Source: an uncultured Ileibacterium sp.
Lineage (GTDB): Bacteria; Bacillota; Clostridia; Peptostreptococcales; Anaerovoracaceae
Length of the DNA stretch: 18,326 nucleotides
Assembly (NCBI GenBank): GCA_902488835.1
Contig: CABTXQ010000025.1
Span: forward strand, 1 to 18,326
Direction: 5' to 3'
In this document: positions 1-7,553 of the stretch, one piece after another
How the letters are laid out: every line of letters begins with the position of its first letter
Numbering within the stretch: the stretch's first letter is position 1
The notes under the pieces: model-generated
The model's database searches: none
What the model was told of the DNA's origin: nothing
The model's input: the letters and a program-made list of their open reading frames with translations, nothing else
Position numbers and translations under genes: made by a program

Positions 1-1
1 T

Positions 2-55
2 ACGCCTTTTGAAAAAAATACAAAATATATCAAAGTTGTTGAGGAGGAGAAATAA
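2..55 (+). CDS. ntpI: V-type ATPase subunit I, C-terminal end (partial)
   Basis: Only the last 17 codons of an upstream gene fall in the window. The frame starting at base 2 reads TPFEKNTKYIKVVEEEK followed by TAA at 53-55. A 'PF' motif followed by a short charged tail is how subunit I (the membrane a-type subunit of the V/A-ATPase stator) usually ends, and this gene directly precedes subunit K in clostridial operons. The tail codons (GAG GAG GAG) also form the ribosome site of the next gene, whose ATG lies one base after this stop, so the two are very probably translationally coupled. The assignment rests on position plus a very short peptide. Confidence 0.6.
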   Translation, partial: TPFEKNTKYIKVVEEEK

Positions 56-56
56 G

Positions 57-530
57 ATGGAATTAGGAGTAGCATTGGCTATATTGGGAGCAGCAATTGC
101 AACATGCGCAGGAGTTGGAAGTGCTATTGGAGTAGGTATAGCAGGTGAAGCAGCGGACGGGGTCATGTCAACTGACAAGGTTAGCTTCGGTTCAACACTT
201 GTATTACAGGCATTACCTGGAACACAGGGAATCTATGGAATGGTTATCGCAATCATGATCCTTGTAAAAATCGGAGTACTTAGTGGAAACATTGTTGATG
301 TAACTACAACTCAAGGACTATCACTTTTCTTTGCAGGACTTCCTATCGGAATAGTTGGGATTTTGTCCGGAATTTTCCAAGGTAGAGCTGCAGCATCAGG
401 AATAATGCTCCTTTCTAAGAAAGAAGGAAGACTTGGTAACGCAATCATCTATGCAGTAATGGTTGAGACATATGCAATTCTTGCATTCATCATTTCATTC
501 CTTATGTATAATGGAATTCAGGTAGGTTAA
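57..530 (+). CDS. ntpK: V-type ATP synthase subunit K (rotor ring, predicted Na+-binding)
   Basis: This is the membrane rotor-ring subunit of the V-type ATPase, 157 residues in two helical hairpins (four membrane segments, about 3-30, 48-78, 86-118 and 127-152). The start at 57 is chosen over an earlier ATG at 9 because a GAGGAGGAG ribosome site lies just upstream of it. The first hairpin carries LPGTQ (L53, T56, Q57), the second carries Q108 in FQGR and E137 in MVETYAILAF. In Enterococcus hirae NtpK the Na+ is held by L61, T64, Q65, Q110 and E139. All five are present here with the same internal spacings, and only the second hairpin has the ion-carrying carboxylate. I infer a Na+-coupled ring. 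The gene starts one base after subunit I and is followed by subunit E after 24 bases. Confidence 0.95.
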   Translation: MELGVALAILGAAIATCAGVGSAIGVGIAGEAADGVMSTDKVSFGSTLVLQALPGTQGIYGMVIAIMILVKIGVLSGNIVDVTTTQGLSLFFAGLPIGIVGILSGIFQGRAAASGIMLLSKKEGRLGNAIIYAVMVETYAILAFIISFLMYNGIQVG

Positions 531-554
531 TGATATTAGTGAAAGGATTGTAAG

Positions 555-1121
555 ATGAGTATTGACTCCATTTTAAAAAGAATAGAAGATGAGGCGAGTG
601 CGTACTCAGAGCAAAAAATTAAGGAAGCAGAAGCGGAGAAAATAAGAATCATTGATGGAGCAAATGAAGAGGCAAAAAGACTAAAAGATGAAAGAAAAAA
701 AGTTTCCGAAAAGGAGGCAGAACAAATAATCTTAAGGAAAACCTCCGTTGCAGGACTCGATTCAAGACAGATGATTCTTCAAACTAAGCAAGAGCTTATA
801 AAAGAAAGCTTTGACGGTGCAATTCACCATATCATAAATATGGAACCTGATGATTATATAGATTTTATTGGAAAGCAGATTGAACCATTCAAAGATAATG
901 AGGGAGAGGTTCTTATATCTTCAAATGACAGAAAGAGATATGGTGCTGCTATAAGTGATAAGCTCAAGGGAACCAAGCTAAAACTGAGTGATGACATAGC
1001 CAAAATCAAGGGCGGCTGTATTATAAGATGTGGAAATATTTTGTACAACGCCTCAATAGAAGAGATCATAGAAAAAGATAAGAGCCAGATGATGACAGAA
1101 ATTTCAAAATTGCTGTTCTAA
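555..1121 (+). CDS. ntpE: V-type ATP synthase subunit E (peripheral stalk)
   Basis: This is the peripheral-stalk subunit, 188 residues, which tethers the catalytic head to the membrane part as a coiled-coil partner of the G/H-type stalk subunit. Residues about 5-75 are highly charged and heptad-like (EDEASAYSEQKIKEAEAEKIR), as expected for the long helix. The C-terminal half (about 90-188) fits the globular head, with the typical GGCIIRCGNILYNASIEEIIE segment near the end. The start ATG follows a GAAAGGA ribosome site. It sits between K and C, the usual place for E. No separate stalk partner gene (G/H) is found in the window; it may lie upstream of subunit I. Confidence 0.92.
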   Translation: MSIDSILKRIEDEASAYSEQKIKEAEAEKIRIIDGANEEAKRLKDERKKVSEKEAEQIILRKTSVAGLDSRQMILQTKQELIKESFDGAIHHIINMEPDDYIDFIGKQIEPFKDNEGEVLISSNDRKRYGAAISDKLKGTKLKLSDDIAKIKGGCIIRCGNILYNASIEEIIEKDKSQMMTEISKLLF

Positions 1122-1167
1122 TGGATATTTCGATGATTGATAACAAATTGAAGGGAGGCGCATATAA

Positions 1168-2157
1168 TTGACGGATTATGTATATGCGACTGCTTGCATA
1201 AGAAGCAAGGAAGATAAGCTGCTCAAAGAAGAACAATTTAACCAGCTTATAGATATGAGAAATATAGATGATATATTTAAGGTTCTTCAGGATGCAGGAT
1301 ATGGCGGAACAGGCGAACATATAGATGTATCGAATTATGAACAAAAATTAAACGAGAGATGGAATTCACTTATAGAATACATAAGAGAACTCTCTGATGA
1401 TGAAATATTTGATATTTTTTCATTCCCGGCAGACTATCACAACATCAAGGTAATTCTTAAAGGCGAGGCAACCGGACTGAAGAGGCCTGACATATTGCTT
1501 TCAACAGGGACCATACCAAAAAAGGAAATGGTCAGATATGTAAATGAAAGAGATGAGATAAGGCTTACTCATTATATGCTCAGTGCTGTAACAGAGGCTA
1601 TTGACAATCACGCAAGAACGAATGACCCTCAGGTAATAGATTTGATATGTGATAAATATTGTTATATGGAAATAAGCGAAGCTGCAGAAAAAAGGCAAAA
1701 CAAATTTGTTGAAGGATATGTAGCTCTTTTGATTGATACGCTTAATTTAAAGACATGTATTAGAGCAAGGATGATGGGTAAGGAATGGCCTTTTTTCTCA
1801 GATCTATTTATTGATGGCGGGAATATAGATGAAAAAACCTTCCTTGAAAGTTTTGAAAAAGATTTAACCCAAGTGGCTGAAATTTTCGAACCTTATGAAA
1901 TACATGAGGCAGTTGATTTGGGCTTTGATGACCTTGAGAATTCAGGAAACTTCACAGTTCTTGAGAAGTTGTGCGATGATATTTTGATCATGTACGTCAG
2001 AGAAGCCGGATTTAAGACCTTCGGCATTGAAGCAATTTTTGCCTACATGGTATCCGTTCAGATGGAAATAAAAAGCGTGAGAATACTGATCACCGGGAAA
2101 CTTGCAGGGATGGACCCCGCACTGATTAGAGAGAGGATGAGGGCTACTTATGAATAA
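1168..2157 (+). CDS. ntpC: V-type ATP synthase subunit C (central-stalk socket)
   Basis: This 329-residue protein matches the V/A-ATPase subunit C (AC39/d-type) family, the socket that joins the central shaft to the K ring. The opening (TDYVYATACIRSKEDKLL), the repeated all-helical layout and the C-terminal FGIEAIFAYMVSVQMEIKSVRILITGKLAGM segment are typical. Translation starts at TTG, supported by AAGGGAGG about seven bases upstream and by the family-like N-terminus; there is no better in-frame ATG. The end overlaps the start of subunit F by eight bases, which indicates coupled translation. Confidence 0.93.
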   Translation: MTDYVYATACIRSKEDKLLKEEQFNQLIDMRNIDDIFKVLQDAGYGGTGEHIDVSNYEQKLNERWNSLIEYIRELSDDEIFDIFSFPADYHNIKVILKGEATGLKRPDILLSTGTIPKKEMVRYVNERDEIRLTHYMLSAVTEAIDNHARTNDPQVIDLICDKYCYMEISEAAEKRQNKFVEGYVALLIDTLNLKTCIRARMMGKEWPFFSDLFIDGGNIDEKTFLESFEKDLTQVAEIFEPYEIHEAVDLGFDDLENSGNFTVLEKLCDDILIMYVREAGFKTFGIEAIFAYMVSVQMEIKSVRILITGKLAGMDPALIRERMRATYE

Positions 2158-2470
2158 AATCGGTATAATAGGCGATGCCGACAGCGTTATAGGATTTAAA
2201 GCTTTCGGACTTGATGCATTTTCATGCAGAACGGGAGAAGAAGCTTCCGAAATCTTGCATAATATAATTAAGGATGATTACGGAATTATTTTTATCACAG
2301 AGACGTTTTACAAAGAAATAGAAGAAGATATAGATAAGTATGAAGATTTAATGATTCCGGCAATTGTCTCAATTCCGGGAAGAGACGGCAGTCAAGGGAC
2401 CGGTCTTTCTAACATAAAGAAAGCAGTGGAAAAGGCAGTTGGCGTAGATATATTGTTTGGTGATAAATAG
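2150..2470 (+). CDS. ntpF: V-type ATP synthase subunit F (central shaft)
   Basis: This small subunit of 106 residues binds the rotating central shaft with subunit D. The Rossmann-like opening (KIGIIGDADSVIGFKAFGL) and the DYGIIFITE strand near the middle are the family hallmarks, and the length is normal (about 100-110 residues). Its ATG lies inside the last codons of subunit C, with GAGAGGATGAGGG upstream inside subunit C as the likely ribosome site. Subunit A starts 11 bases after its stop. In Enterococcus nomenclature the same subunit is called NtpG, so the symbol depends on the naming scheme. Confidence 0.92.
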   Translation: MNKIGIIGDADSVIGFKAFGLDAFSCRTGEEASEILHNIIKDDYGIIFITETFYKEIEEDIDKYEDLMIPAIVSIPGRDGSQGTGLSNIKKAVEKAVGVDILFGDK

Positions 2471-2481
2471 GAGGAATTAGC

Positions 2482-4260
2482 ATGGATCAAGGCACAATTG
2501 TAAAGATATCCGGACCTCTCGTTGCGGCTACAGGAATGGGCCGCGCAAATATGGGTGATGTTGTAAGGGTTGGTCATTTAGGACTTACCGGGGAGATCCT
2601 TGAGATGCGAGATGGAAGAGCTTCAATTCAGGTATATGAGGAGACGGCAGGACTTAAGGTTGGAGAACCGGTTCATACAACAGGACTCCCTCTCTCAGTA
2701 GAGCTTGGACCCGGATTGATTGAAACTATATATGATGGGATTCAGCGCCCGCTACTTAAGCTAATCGAAAAAAGCGGTTCCAATATAAAAAGAGGAGTTA
2801 CTGAGGCTGCACTGGACCATGAGAAAAAATGGGATTTTGTTGCCAAAGCTTCTGTGGGCGACAAGGTAAAGATGGGCGACATAATCGGAACAGTTCAGGA
2901 GACAAAGGCTGTAGAACACAGAATAATGATCCCAAAGAATATAGAAGGAGTCATCAAGGAAATTAAGAGCGGAAGCTTTACGATCGATGAGACAGTTGCT
3001 ACCGTAACAGATGAGAACGGGGACGATTATGATGTTACGATGGTTCAGAAATGGCCTGTAAGAGTTGAGAGACCGTATGTCGAAAAGCTCCCTCCAAACG
3101 AACCGCTGACAACAGGACAGAGAGTAATTGATACGATGTTTCCTCTTGCTAAAGGAGGAACAGCTGCGGTACCGGGGCCTTTCGGTTCTGGAAAGACAGT
3201 TGTGCAGCATCAGCTTGCTAAGTGGGCTGAGGTTGACATTGTAGTTTATATAGGATGCGGTGAACGTGGCAATGAGATGACAGATGTACTCAATGAATTC
3301 CCGGAGCTTGAAGACCCTAAGACGGGAGAACCGCTGATGAAGAGGACGATTCTTATCGCGAATACGTCCGATATGCCTGTAGCGGCAAGAGAAGCATCTG
3401 TATATACAGGCATTACGATTGCAGAATATTTTAGGGATATGGGCTATTCCGTGGCACTCATGGCTGACTCGACATCTAGATGGGCTGAAGCACTTCGTGA
3501 GATGTCCGGAAGACTTGAAGAAATGCCTGGAGAAGAAGGTTATCCGGCATATCTTTCATCAAGACTTGCTCAATTTTATGAAAGAGCAGGTAAGGTTATA
3601 TGTATGGGGCATGACAGGCGTGAAGGTTCACTTTCAGCAATCGGGGCTGTATCGCCTCCAGGAGGAGATATTTCAGAACCTGTATCTCAGGCAACATTGA
3701 GAATTGTCAAAGTGTTCTGGGGACTTGATGCAAACCTCGCTCATGCTAGACATTTCCCTGCAATTAACTGGCTTACATCATACTCACTGTATGAGGACAG
3801 GCTCGGACCATGGCTTAATGACAACATCGATAAGCAGTTTACAGAACATAGAGCCAGGTTGATGAGACTTTTGCAAGAAGAGAGCGAGTTAAATGAAGTT
3901 GTTCAACTTGTAGGTATGGACGGCCTTTCAAAAAAGGATCAGATGAAACTAGAGATATGTAAGGTCATACGAGAAGACTATCTTCACCAAAACGCATTCC
4001 ACGAGGTGGACACATATGCTTCAATGCATAAACAGTTCAAACTGATGGATTTGATTCTTTATTATTATGATCAGTGTAATTATGCGATTGATAAAGGAGC
4101 AAATTTACATGACCTCTTCGTTATGCCATCAAGAGAAGATATAGGAAGATATAAATATCTGGAAGAAAATAAAGCTGAAACAGGATACATAAAGCTAATA
4201 CAGGACATAGATTCAAATGTCACAAATCTAATCAAGGAAGCAGGTGAAGCCGATGATTAA
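2482..4260 (+). CDS. ntpA: V-type ATP synthase catalytic subunit A
   Basis: This is the catalytic ATP-binding subunit, 592 residues. It has the N-terminal beta barrel (1-70), the bulge domain typical of A subunits (about 110-190), the nucleotide-binding core with P-loop GPFGSGKT at 232-239, and the helical C-terminal domain from about 440. Lys238 and the catalytic Glu261 (GCGERGNE) fall at exactly the residue numbers known for Enterococcus hirae NtpA. The ADSTSRWAEALREMSGRLEEMPGEEGYP block is also intact. The ATG follows a GGAGGA ribosome site. The last codons overlap subunit B. Nothing suggests truncation or loss of function. Confidence 0.98.
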   Translation: MDQGTIVKISGPLVAATGMGRANMGDVVRVGHLGLTGEILEMRDGRASIQVYEETAGLKVGEPVHTTGLPLSVELGPGLIETIYDGIQRPLLKLIEKSGSNIKRGVTEAALDHEKKWDFVAKASVGDKVKMGDIIGTVQETKAVEHRIMIPKNIEGVIKEIKSGSFTIDETVATVTDENGDDYDVTMVQKWPVRVERPYVEKLPPNEPLTTGQRVIDTMFPLAKGGTAAVPGPFGSGKTVVQHQLAKWAEVDIVVYIGCGERGNEMTDVLNEFPELEDPKTGEPLMKRTILIANTSDMPVAAREASVYTGITIAEYFRDMGYSVALMADSTSRWAEALREMSGRLEEMPGEEGYPAYLSSRLAQFYERAGKVICMGHDRREGSLSAIGAVSPPGGDISEPVSQATLRIVKVFWGLDANLAHARHFPAINWLTSYSLYEDRLGPWLNDNIDKQFTEHRARLMRLLQEESELNEVVQLVGMDGLSKKDQMKLEICKVIREDYLHQNAFHEVDTYASMHKQFKLMDLILYYYDQCNYAIDKGANLHDLFVMPSREDIGRYKYLEENKAETGYIKLIQDIDSNVTNLIKEAGEADD

Positions 4261-5638
4261 AGAATATCAGACAATATCAGAAGTTTCCGGACCGCTCATG
4301 CTCGTTAAGGGTGTTCATGATGTAGGATATGATGAACTGGGACAAATAGAGCTGGGAGACGGAGAGACGAGACATTGCCGTGTTCTTGAGATAAATGGCG
4401 ATGATGTTTTGGTTCAGCTGTTTGAATCATCTTCAGGTATGAATCTGGAGGACAGCAAGGTAAGATTCCTGGGCCATGGAACGCAGCTTGGCGTATCCCT
4501 TGATATGCTGGGAAGAGTCTTTGATGGAATGGGGCATCCTATAGATAAGGCTGCAGAAATTATTCCAGAGAAAATGATGGATATAAACGGGGAACCTATG
4601 AACCCGGCAGCAAGAGAGTATCCGTCGGAATTTATCCAGACGGGAGTATCTGCAATAGACGGACTTAATACACTTGTAAGAGGACAGAAACTACCGATTT
4701 TCTCAGGTTCAGGACTTCCACACGCAGATTTTGCAGCACAAATTGCAAGGCAAGCAAGGGTTCGTGGAACGGATTCAAACTTTGCTGTAGTATTTGCTGC
4801 TGTTGGGATCACATATGAAGAGGCGGATTTCTTTATAAACGATTTTAGAAAATCAGGGGCTATTGACAGGACAGTCATGTTCCTAAACTTAGCTAATGAC
4901 CCTGCGGTAGAGCGAATTTCCACACCGAGAATGGCACTTACTGCTGCTGAATATTTGGCATTTGAGAAGAATATGCACGTCCTGGTTATTATTACGGATA
5001 TCACAAACTACTGCGAATCACTTCGTGAGATATCTGCGGCGAGAAAAGAGGTACCGGGAAGAAGAGGATATCCGGGATATCTATATACAGACCTTGCTAC
5101 AATGTATGAGAGAGCCGGCAAGAAGAGAGGTGTAGACGGTTCCATTACAATGATTCCTATAGTGTCGATGCCTGAGGATGATATCACACACCCAATCCCG
5201 GATTTGACAGGATATATCACAGAAGGTCAGATAATTCTTTCAAGAGACCTTTATAGGAAGGGAATCAAACCTCCTGTAAATGTATCGCCTTCGCTTTCAA
5301 GACTTAAGGATAAGGGAATCGGAGAAGGAAAGACGAGAGAAGATCATGCGGACACCATGAACCAACTCTTTGCAGCTTACTCAAGAGGTAAGGATGCAAA
5401 AGAACTTATGTCTATTCTTGGTGAAGCGGCTTTATCTGAAACGGATAAGATATATGCGAAATTTGCAGATCACTTTGAAAGAACTTATGTAAATCAGGGA
5501 TATTATACAAACCGTTCCATTGAAGAGACACTTGATATTGGATGGGGACTGTTAAAAGAGCTTCCAAGACAGGAACTCAAGCGTATTCATGATGAATATA
5601 TTGAAAAATACTATTATGAAAAGGATGAGAATAAATAG
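4253..5638 (+). CDS. ntpB: V-type ATP synthase regulatory subunit B
   Basis: This is the non-catalytic partner of subunit A, 461 residues from ATG 4253. The frame is open from a GTG at 4244, but ATG 4253 is preferred: AGGTGA lies just upstream and the resulting N-terminus MIKEYQTISEVSGPLM aligns with known B subunits. The fold is complete: SGSGLPH in place of a working P-loop, the TPRMALTAAEYLAFEKNMHVLVI core, and the arginine finger R350 in SPSLSRLKDKG, at the same residue number as in Enterococcus hirae NtpB. It overlaps subunit A by eight bases, so A and B are probably made in equal amounts through coupling. Confidence 0.97.
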   Translation: MIKEYQTISEVSGPLMLVKGVHDVGYDELGQIELGDGETRHCRVLEINGDDVLVQLFESSSGMNLEDSKVRFLGHGTQLGVSLDMLGRVFDGMGHPIDKAAEIIPEKMMDINGEPMNPAAREYPSEFIQTGVSAIDGLNTLVRGQKLPIFSGSGLPHADFAAQIARQARVRGTDSNFAVVFAAVGITYEEADFFINDFRKSGAIDRTVMFLNLANDPAVERISTPRMALTAAEYLAFEKNMHVLVIITDITNYCESLREISAARKEVPGRRGYPGYLYTDLATMYERAGKKRGVDGSITMIPIVSMPEDDITHPIPDLTGYITEGQIILSRDLYRKGIKPPVNVSPSLSRLKDKGIGEGKTREDHADTMNQLFAAYSRGKDAKELMSILGEAALSETDKIYAKFADHFERTYVNQGYYTNRSIEETLDIGWGLLKELPRQELKRIHDEYIEKYYYEKDENK

Positions 5639-5667
5639 TAATTGCTATTATTACAGGGGGTTAGTAC

Positions 5668-6369
5668 ATGTCAAGGCTTAATGTGAACCCGACAAGAATG
5701 GTTATGACGACACTTAAGGGTCGTCTCAAAGTTGCGATAAAAGGGCACAAGCTTCTCAAGGATAAGAGAGATGAGCTAATGAAGAACTTTATCGACCTGG
5801 CAAAGGAGATAAAGGTGCTGCGTGAAGAGGTTGAACCGATGCTAATGGATGTATATGGAAGTTTTTCGGTTGCAAGAGCCGTAATACAGCCTGAGGTCCT
5901 CGAAGAGTCACTCATGTATCCTAAGCAGAGTGTTAACCTGATTGCCGGTGAAAAAAACGTGATGAGCGTAATCGTTCCCGAATTTGATTATGAACTAAAT
6001 TCAAAAGATTCATCAGATGTATATCCATATGGTTTTCTTAGTACTTCCGGAGAACTTGATAAATCAATAGAGAAGTTGTCAGATCTCTTCCCAAAGCTTC
6101 TAAAACTTTCATCGATGGAGAAAGAAGCATTTCTCTTAGCGGATGAAATTGAAAAGACGAGAAGAAGGGTAAATGCTCTTGAATATGTTAAAATTCCTGA
6201 TTATCAGGAGACGATAAAGTATATAAGAATGAAGCTTGATGAGAACGACAGAGATAGCCAGACCAGACTTATGAAGGTAAAAGATATGATGCTTGAGGAA
6301 GAAAGACTCAAGGAAATTGAGAAAAATAGAGAAAAGATGGAAGAGTTTGAGAGAAAAATTAAAAGCTAG
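5668..6369 (+). CDS. ntpD: V-type ATP synthase subunit D (central shaft)
   Basis: This forms the rotating central axle of the ATPase, 233 residues. The opening (SRLNVNPTRMVMTTLKGRLKVAIKGHKLLKDKRDEL) is the family signature, and the protein is two long helices (about 10-75 and 150-230) around a short beta region, as expected for an antiparallel coiled coil. The C-terminal tail (about 200-233: LEEERLKEIEKNREKMEEF and after) is very charged and a little longer than the usual 200-215 residues. The start follows an AGGGGG ribosome site. It is the last gene of the operon and is followed by a hairpin terminator. Confidence 0.95.
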   Translation: MSRLNVNPTRMVMTTLKGRLKVAIKGHKLLKDKRDELMKNFIDLAKEIKVLREEVEPMLMDVYGSFSVARAVIQPEVLEESLMYPKQSVNLIAGEKNVMSVIVPEFDYELNSKDSSDVYPYGFLSTSGELDKSIEKLSDLFPKLLKLSSMEKEAFLLADEIEKTRRRVNALEYVKIPDYQETIKYIRMKLDENDRDSQTRLMKVKDMMLEEERLKEIEKNREKMEEFERKIKS

Positions 6370-6381
6370 GATCCATGATAT

Positions 6382-6416
6382 TAAAAGAGGGAGTTGTAAT
6401 AACAGCCCCCTCTTTA
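6382..6416. terminator. Bidirectional hairpin terminator between ntpD and flavodoxin
   Basis: AAAGAGGG (6384-6391) pairs perfectly with CCCTCTTT (6408-6415) around a 16-base loop. A-rich sequence precedes it and T-rich sequence follows, so it can serve the V-ATPase operon on the plus strand and the flavodoxin on the minus strand, whose genes converge here. Confidence 0.75.
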
Positions 6417-6425
6417 CAAATTGAG

Positions 6426-6848
6426 TTAAGCCAAAGTACCACCTATGATTTTGCAATCCTCAATTCCTTCAGAATCAGGTGTAAGATGTAATATGAGAGG
6501 TGGTGCAACAAGATCAATGTTGTTTCCCTTACATCTCTCTTCCCATTCTCTCATCCATTCACCATCACCCCAGTCGTAAGAGCCGAAGATTACAACTTTC
6601 TTTCCTTCCAATTTGGTGCTGCAATCTTCAAACAAAGGTTCAAACACTTCCTCTTCCAGCTGTTCAGACCCCATTGCAGGACAACCGAAACCGATAGCAT
6701 CAAAGTCTTTAATCATTTCAGAGTTAAAGTCTTTGGCATCAAATATCGAAACCTCTGCACCATTTTCTTTCGCCCCTTGAGCGACAGCATTAGCCATTGC
6801 TTCGGTATTTCCGGTTGCACTCCAGTAAACTATTGCTACTTTAGTCAT
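6426..6848 (-). CDS. fld: Flavodoxin (short-chain, clostridial type)
   Basis: This is an FMN-binding electron carrier, 140 residues. The phosphate-binding loop SATGNT is at residues 10-15 (VYWSATGNTEAMA). GCPAMGSEQLEEEVFEPLF and FGSYDWGDGEWMREWEER are the flavin-flanking loops of short-chain flavodoxins of the Clostridium type, with Trp near the isoalloxazine ring. Start 6848 is chosen because AGGAGG lies seven bases upstream; an earlier in-frame ATG at 6893 would add 15 residues without family support. The gene is alone, reads toward the V-ATPase operon and has its own promoter with an overlapping palindrome. In anaerobes flavodoxin commonly replaces ferredoxin when iron is short, which fits that arrangement. 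Confidence 0.95.
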   Translation of the reverse strand: MTKVAIVYWSATGNTEAMANAVAQGAKENGAEVSIFDAKDFNSEMIKDFDAIGFGCPAMGSEQLEEEVFEPLFEDCSTKLEGKKVVIFGSYDWGDGEWMREWEERCKGNNIDLVAPPLILHLTPDSEGIEDCKIIGGTLA

Positions 6849-6901
6849 CTTAATCCTCCTGTGATTTGCAATAAAATAAACTTTTAAAAACATAAATGTG
6901 G

Positions 6902-6923
6902 TGAGTTAGTTATATCTAACTCA
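6902..6923. promoter_or_regulatory. 22-bp palindromic operator at the flavodoxin transcription start
   Basis: Half-sites TGAGTTAG (6902-6909) and CTAACTCA (6916-6923) form an inverted repeat with 10 of 11 base pairs matching; only 6910/6915 fails. It begins at the predicted start point, just downstream of the -10 box, a position where a bound repressor blocks transcription. The GTTAG/CTAAC halves resemble DtxR/IdeR-type metal-repressor boxes (known family consensus rich in TTAGG...CCTAA), but the regulator is inferred, not shown. Confidence 0.6.
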
Positions 6924-6928
6924 ATGAT

Positions 6929-6957
6929 ATAATAATATGTTGATAATGAATTGTCAA
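6929..6957 (-). promoter_or_regulatory. Sigma-A promoter of the flavodoxin gene
   Basis: Reading the minus strand, TTGACA (6957-6952) and TATTAT (6934-6929) are separated by exactly 17 bases. The expected transcription start is about 6922, giving a leader of roughly 75 bases before the flavodoxin ATG. Confidence 0.75.
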
Positions 6958-6965
6958 CAAAATAA

Positions 6966-6974
6966 TGCTATAAT
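6966..6974 (+). promoter_or_regulatory. Extended -10 promoter element upstream of the DUF1934 gene
   Basis: TGCTATAAT combines a perfect TATAAT (6969-6974) with the TGn extension. No good -35 box lies 16-18 bases upstream, which is tolerated in extended -10 promoters. It lies about 40 bases before the ATG at 7015. A small inverted repeat (CAGC 6979-6982 / GCTG 6992-6995) that includes AGTTAGT, also found in the flavodoxin palindrome, lies just downstream. Confidence 0.45.
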
Positions 6975-7014
6975 TAAACAGCTAAGTTAGTGCTGTATGC
7001 TATGGAGATAACAT

Positions 7015-7488
7015 ATGGATAAGAAAAAGGTAAATTTAAAGATTTCGAGCAAGCAGTTTACAGAAAGTCTCGAACCTAAGGGCGAAGCCTTTGAGAAAAA
7101 ATTTAATTTAGACGATTCGGTAGAGATATTTACAGAAGGGACACTTGATTCAAATGATGAATATACTCACATCAATTATGAAGAATCAGAAGCAACAGGT
7201 CTTGAAGGAGTAACTACTGATATAACATATAAAGATGGCATTCTTAATGTTGAGCATCGTGGAGAAAAATCCGATGAACAGCTTGACCTCTATCTTGAAA
7301 CAGGAGTTACTCATATAACGAGATATGTTCTTCCATTCGCAACTATTGATGTAGAAGTATATGCTCACAGTGTTACCGGGGCTCTTGACGAAGAGGGATA
7401 TGGAAAAATAATGGCGGATTATAATATAAAATTTGACGATGTACTGAACAGAAGAAATAGGCTTGAAATTGAAGTGTTGCCCAGCTGA
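7015..7488 (+). CDS. DUF1934 family protein (YwiB-like beta barrel)
   Basis: This is a 157-residue soluble protein resembling the DUF1934 family (Bacillus subtilis YwiB), small calycin-like beta barrels of unknown function. The recognisable features are an N-terminal strand (KVNLKISSKQF), the HINYEESEATGLEGVTTDITYKDG stretch, then alternating strands ending in ADYNIKFDDVLNRRNRLEIEV. There is no signal peptide or membrane segment, so it is probably cytoplasmic. The ATG follows GGAG at 7004-7007. It is the first gene of a plus-strand cluster, but 65 bases separate it from the next gene and it may be transcribed separately. Function unknown. Confidence 0.8.
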   Translation: MDKKKVNLKISSKQFTESLEPKGEAFEKKFNLDDSVEIFTEGTLDSNDEYTHINYEESEATGLEGVTTDITYKDGILNVEHRGEKSDEQLDLYLETGVTHITRYVLPFATIDVEVYAHSVTGALDEEGYGKIMADYNIKFDDVLNRRNRLEIEVLPS

Positions 7489-7553
7489 AAACAGTAATTA
7501 AACAGAGACATATTATTAAACATTATATTTTAGTGAACATATGAGAGGAAAAG

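Noticed and set aside
2761..3210. 149-residue open frame antisense to ntpA
   Set aside because: It lies wholly within the conserved coding sequence of ntpA, has no ribosome site and shows no family-like features; it is a coding shadow.
4244..4252. GTG 4244 as start of ntpB
   Set aside because: ATG 4253 has a well-placed AGGTGA and gives the standard MIKEY N-terminus; the GTG start would overlap the ribosome site itself.
5640..5660. Small hairpin GTAAT...ATTAC between ntpB and ntpD
   Set aside because: Only five base pairs, AT-only apart from the ends, with no T run; too weak to call a terminator or attenuator.
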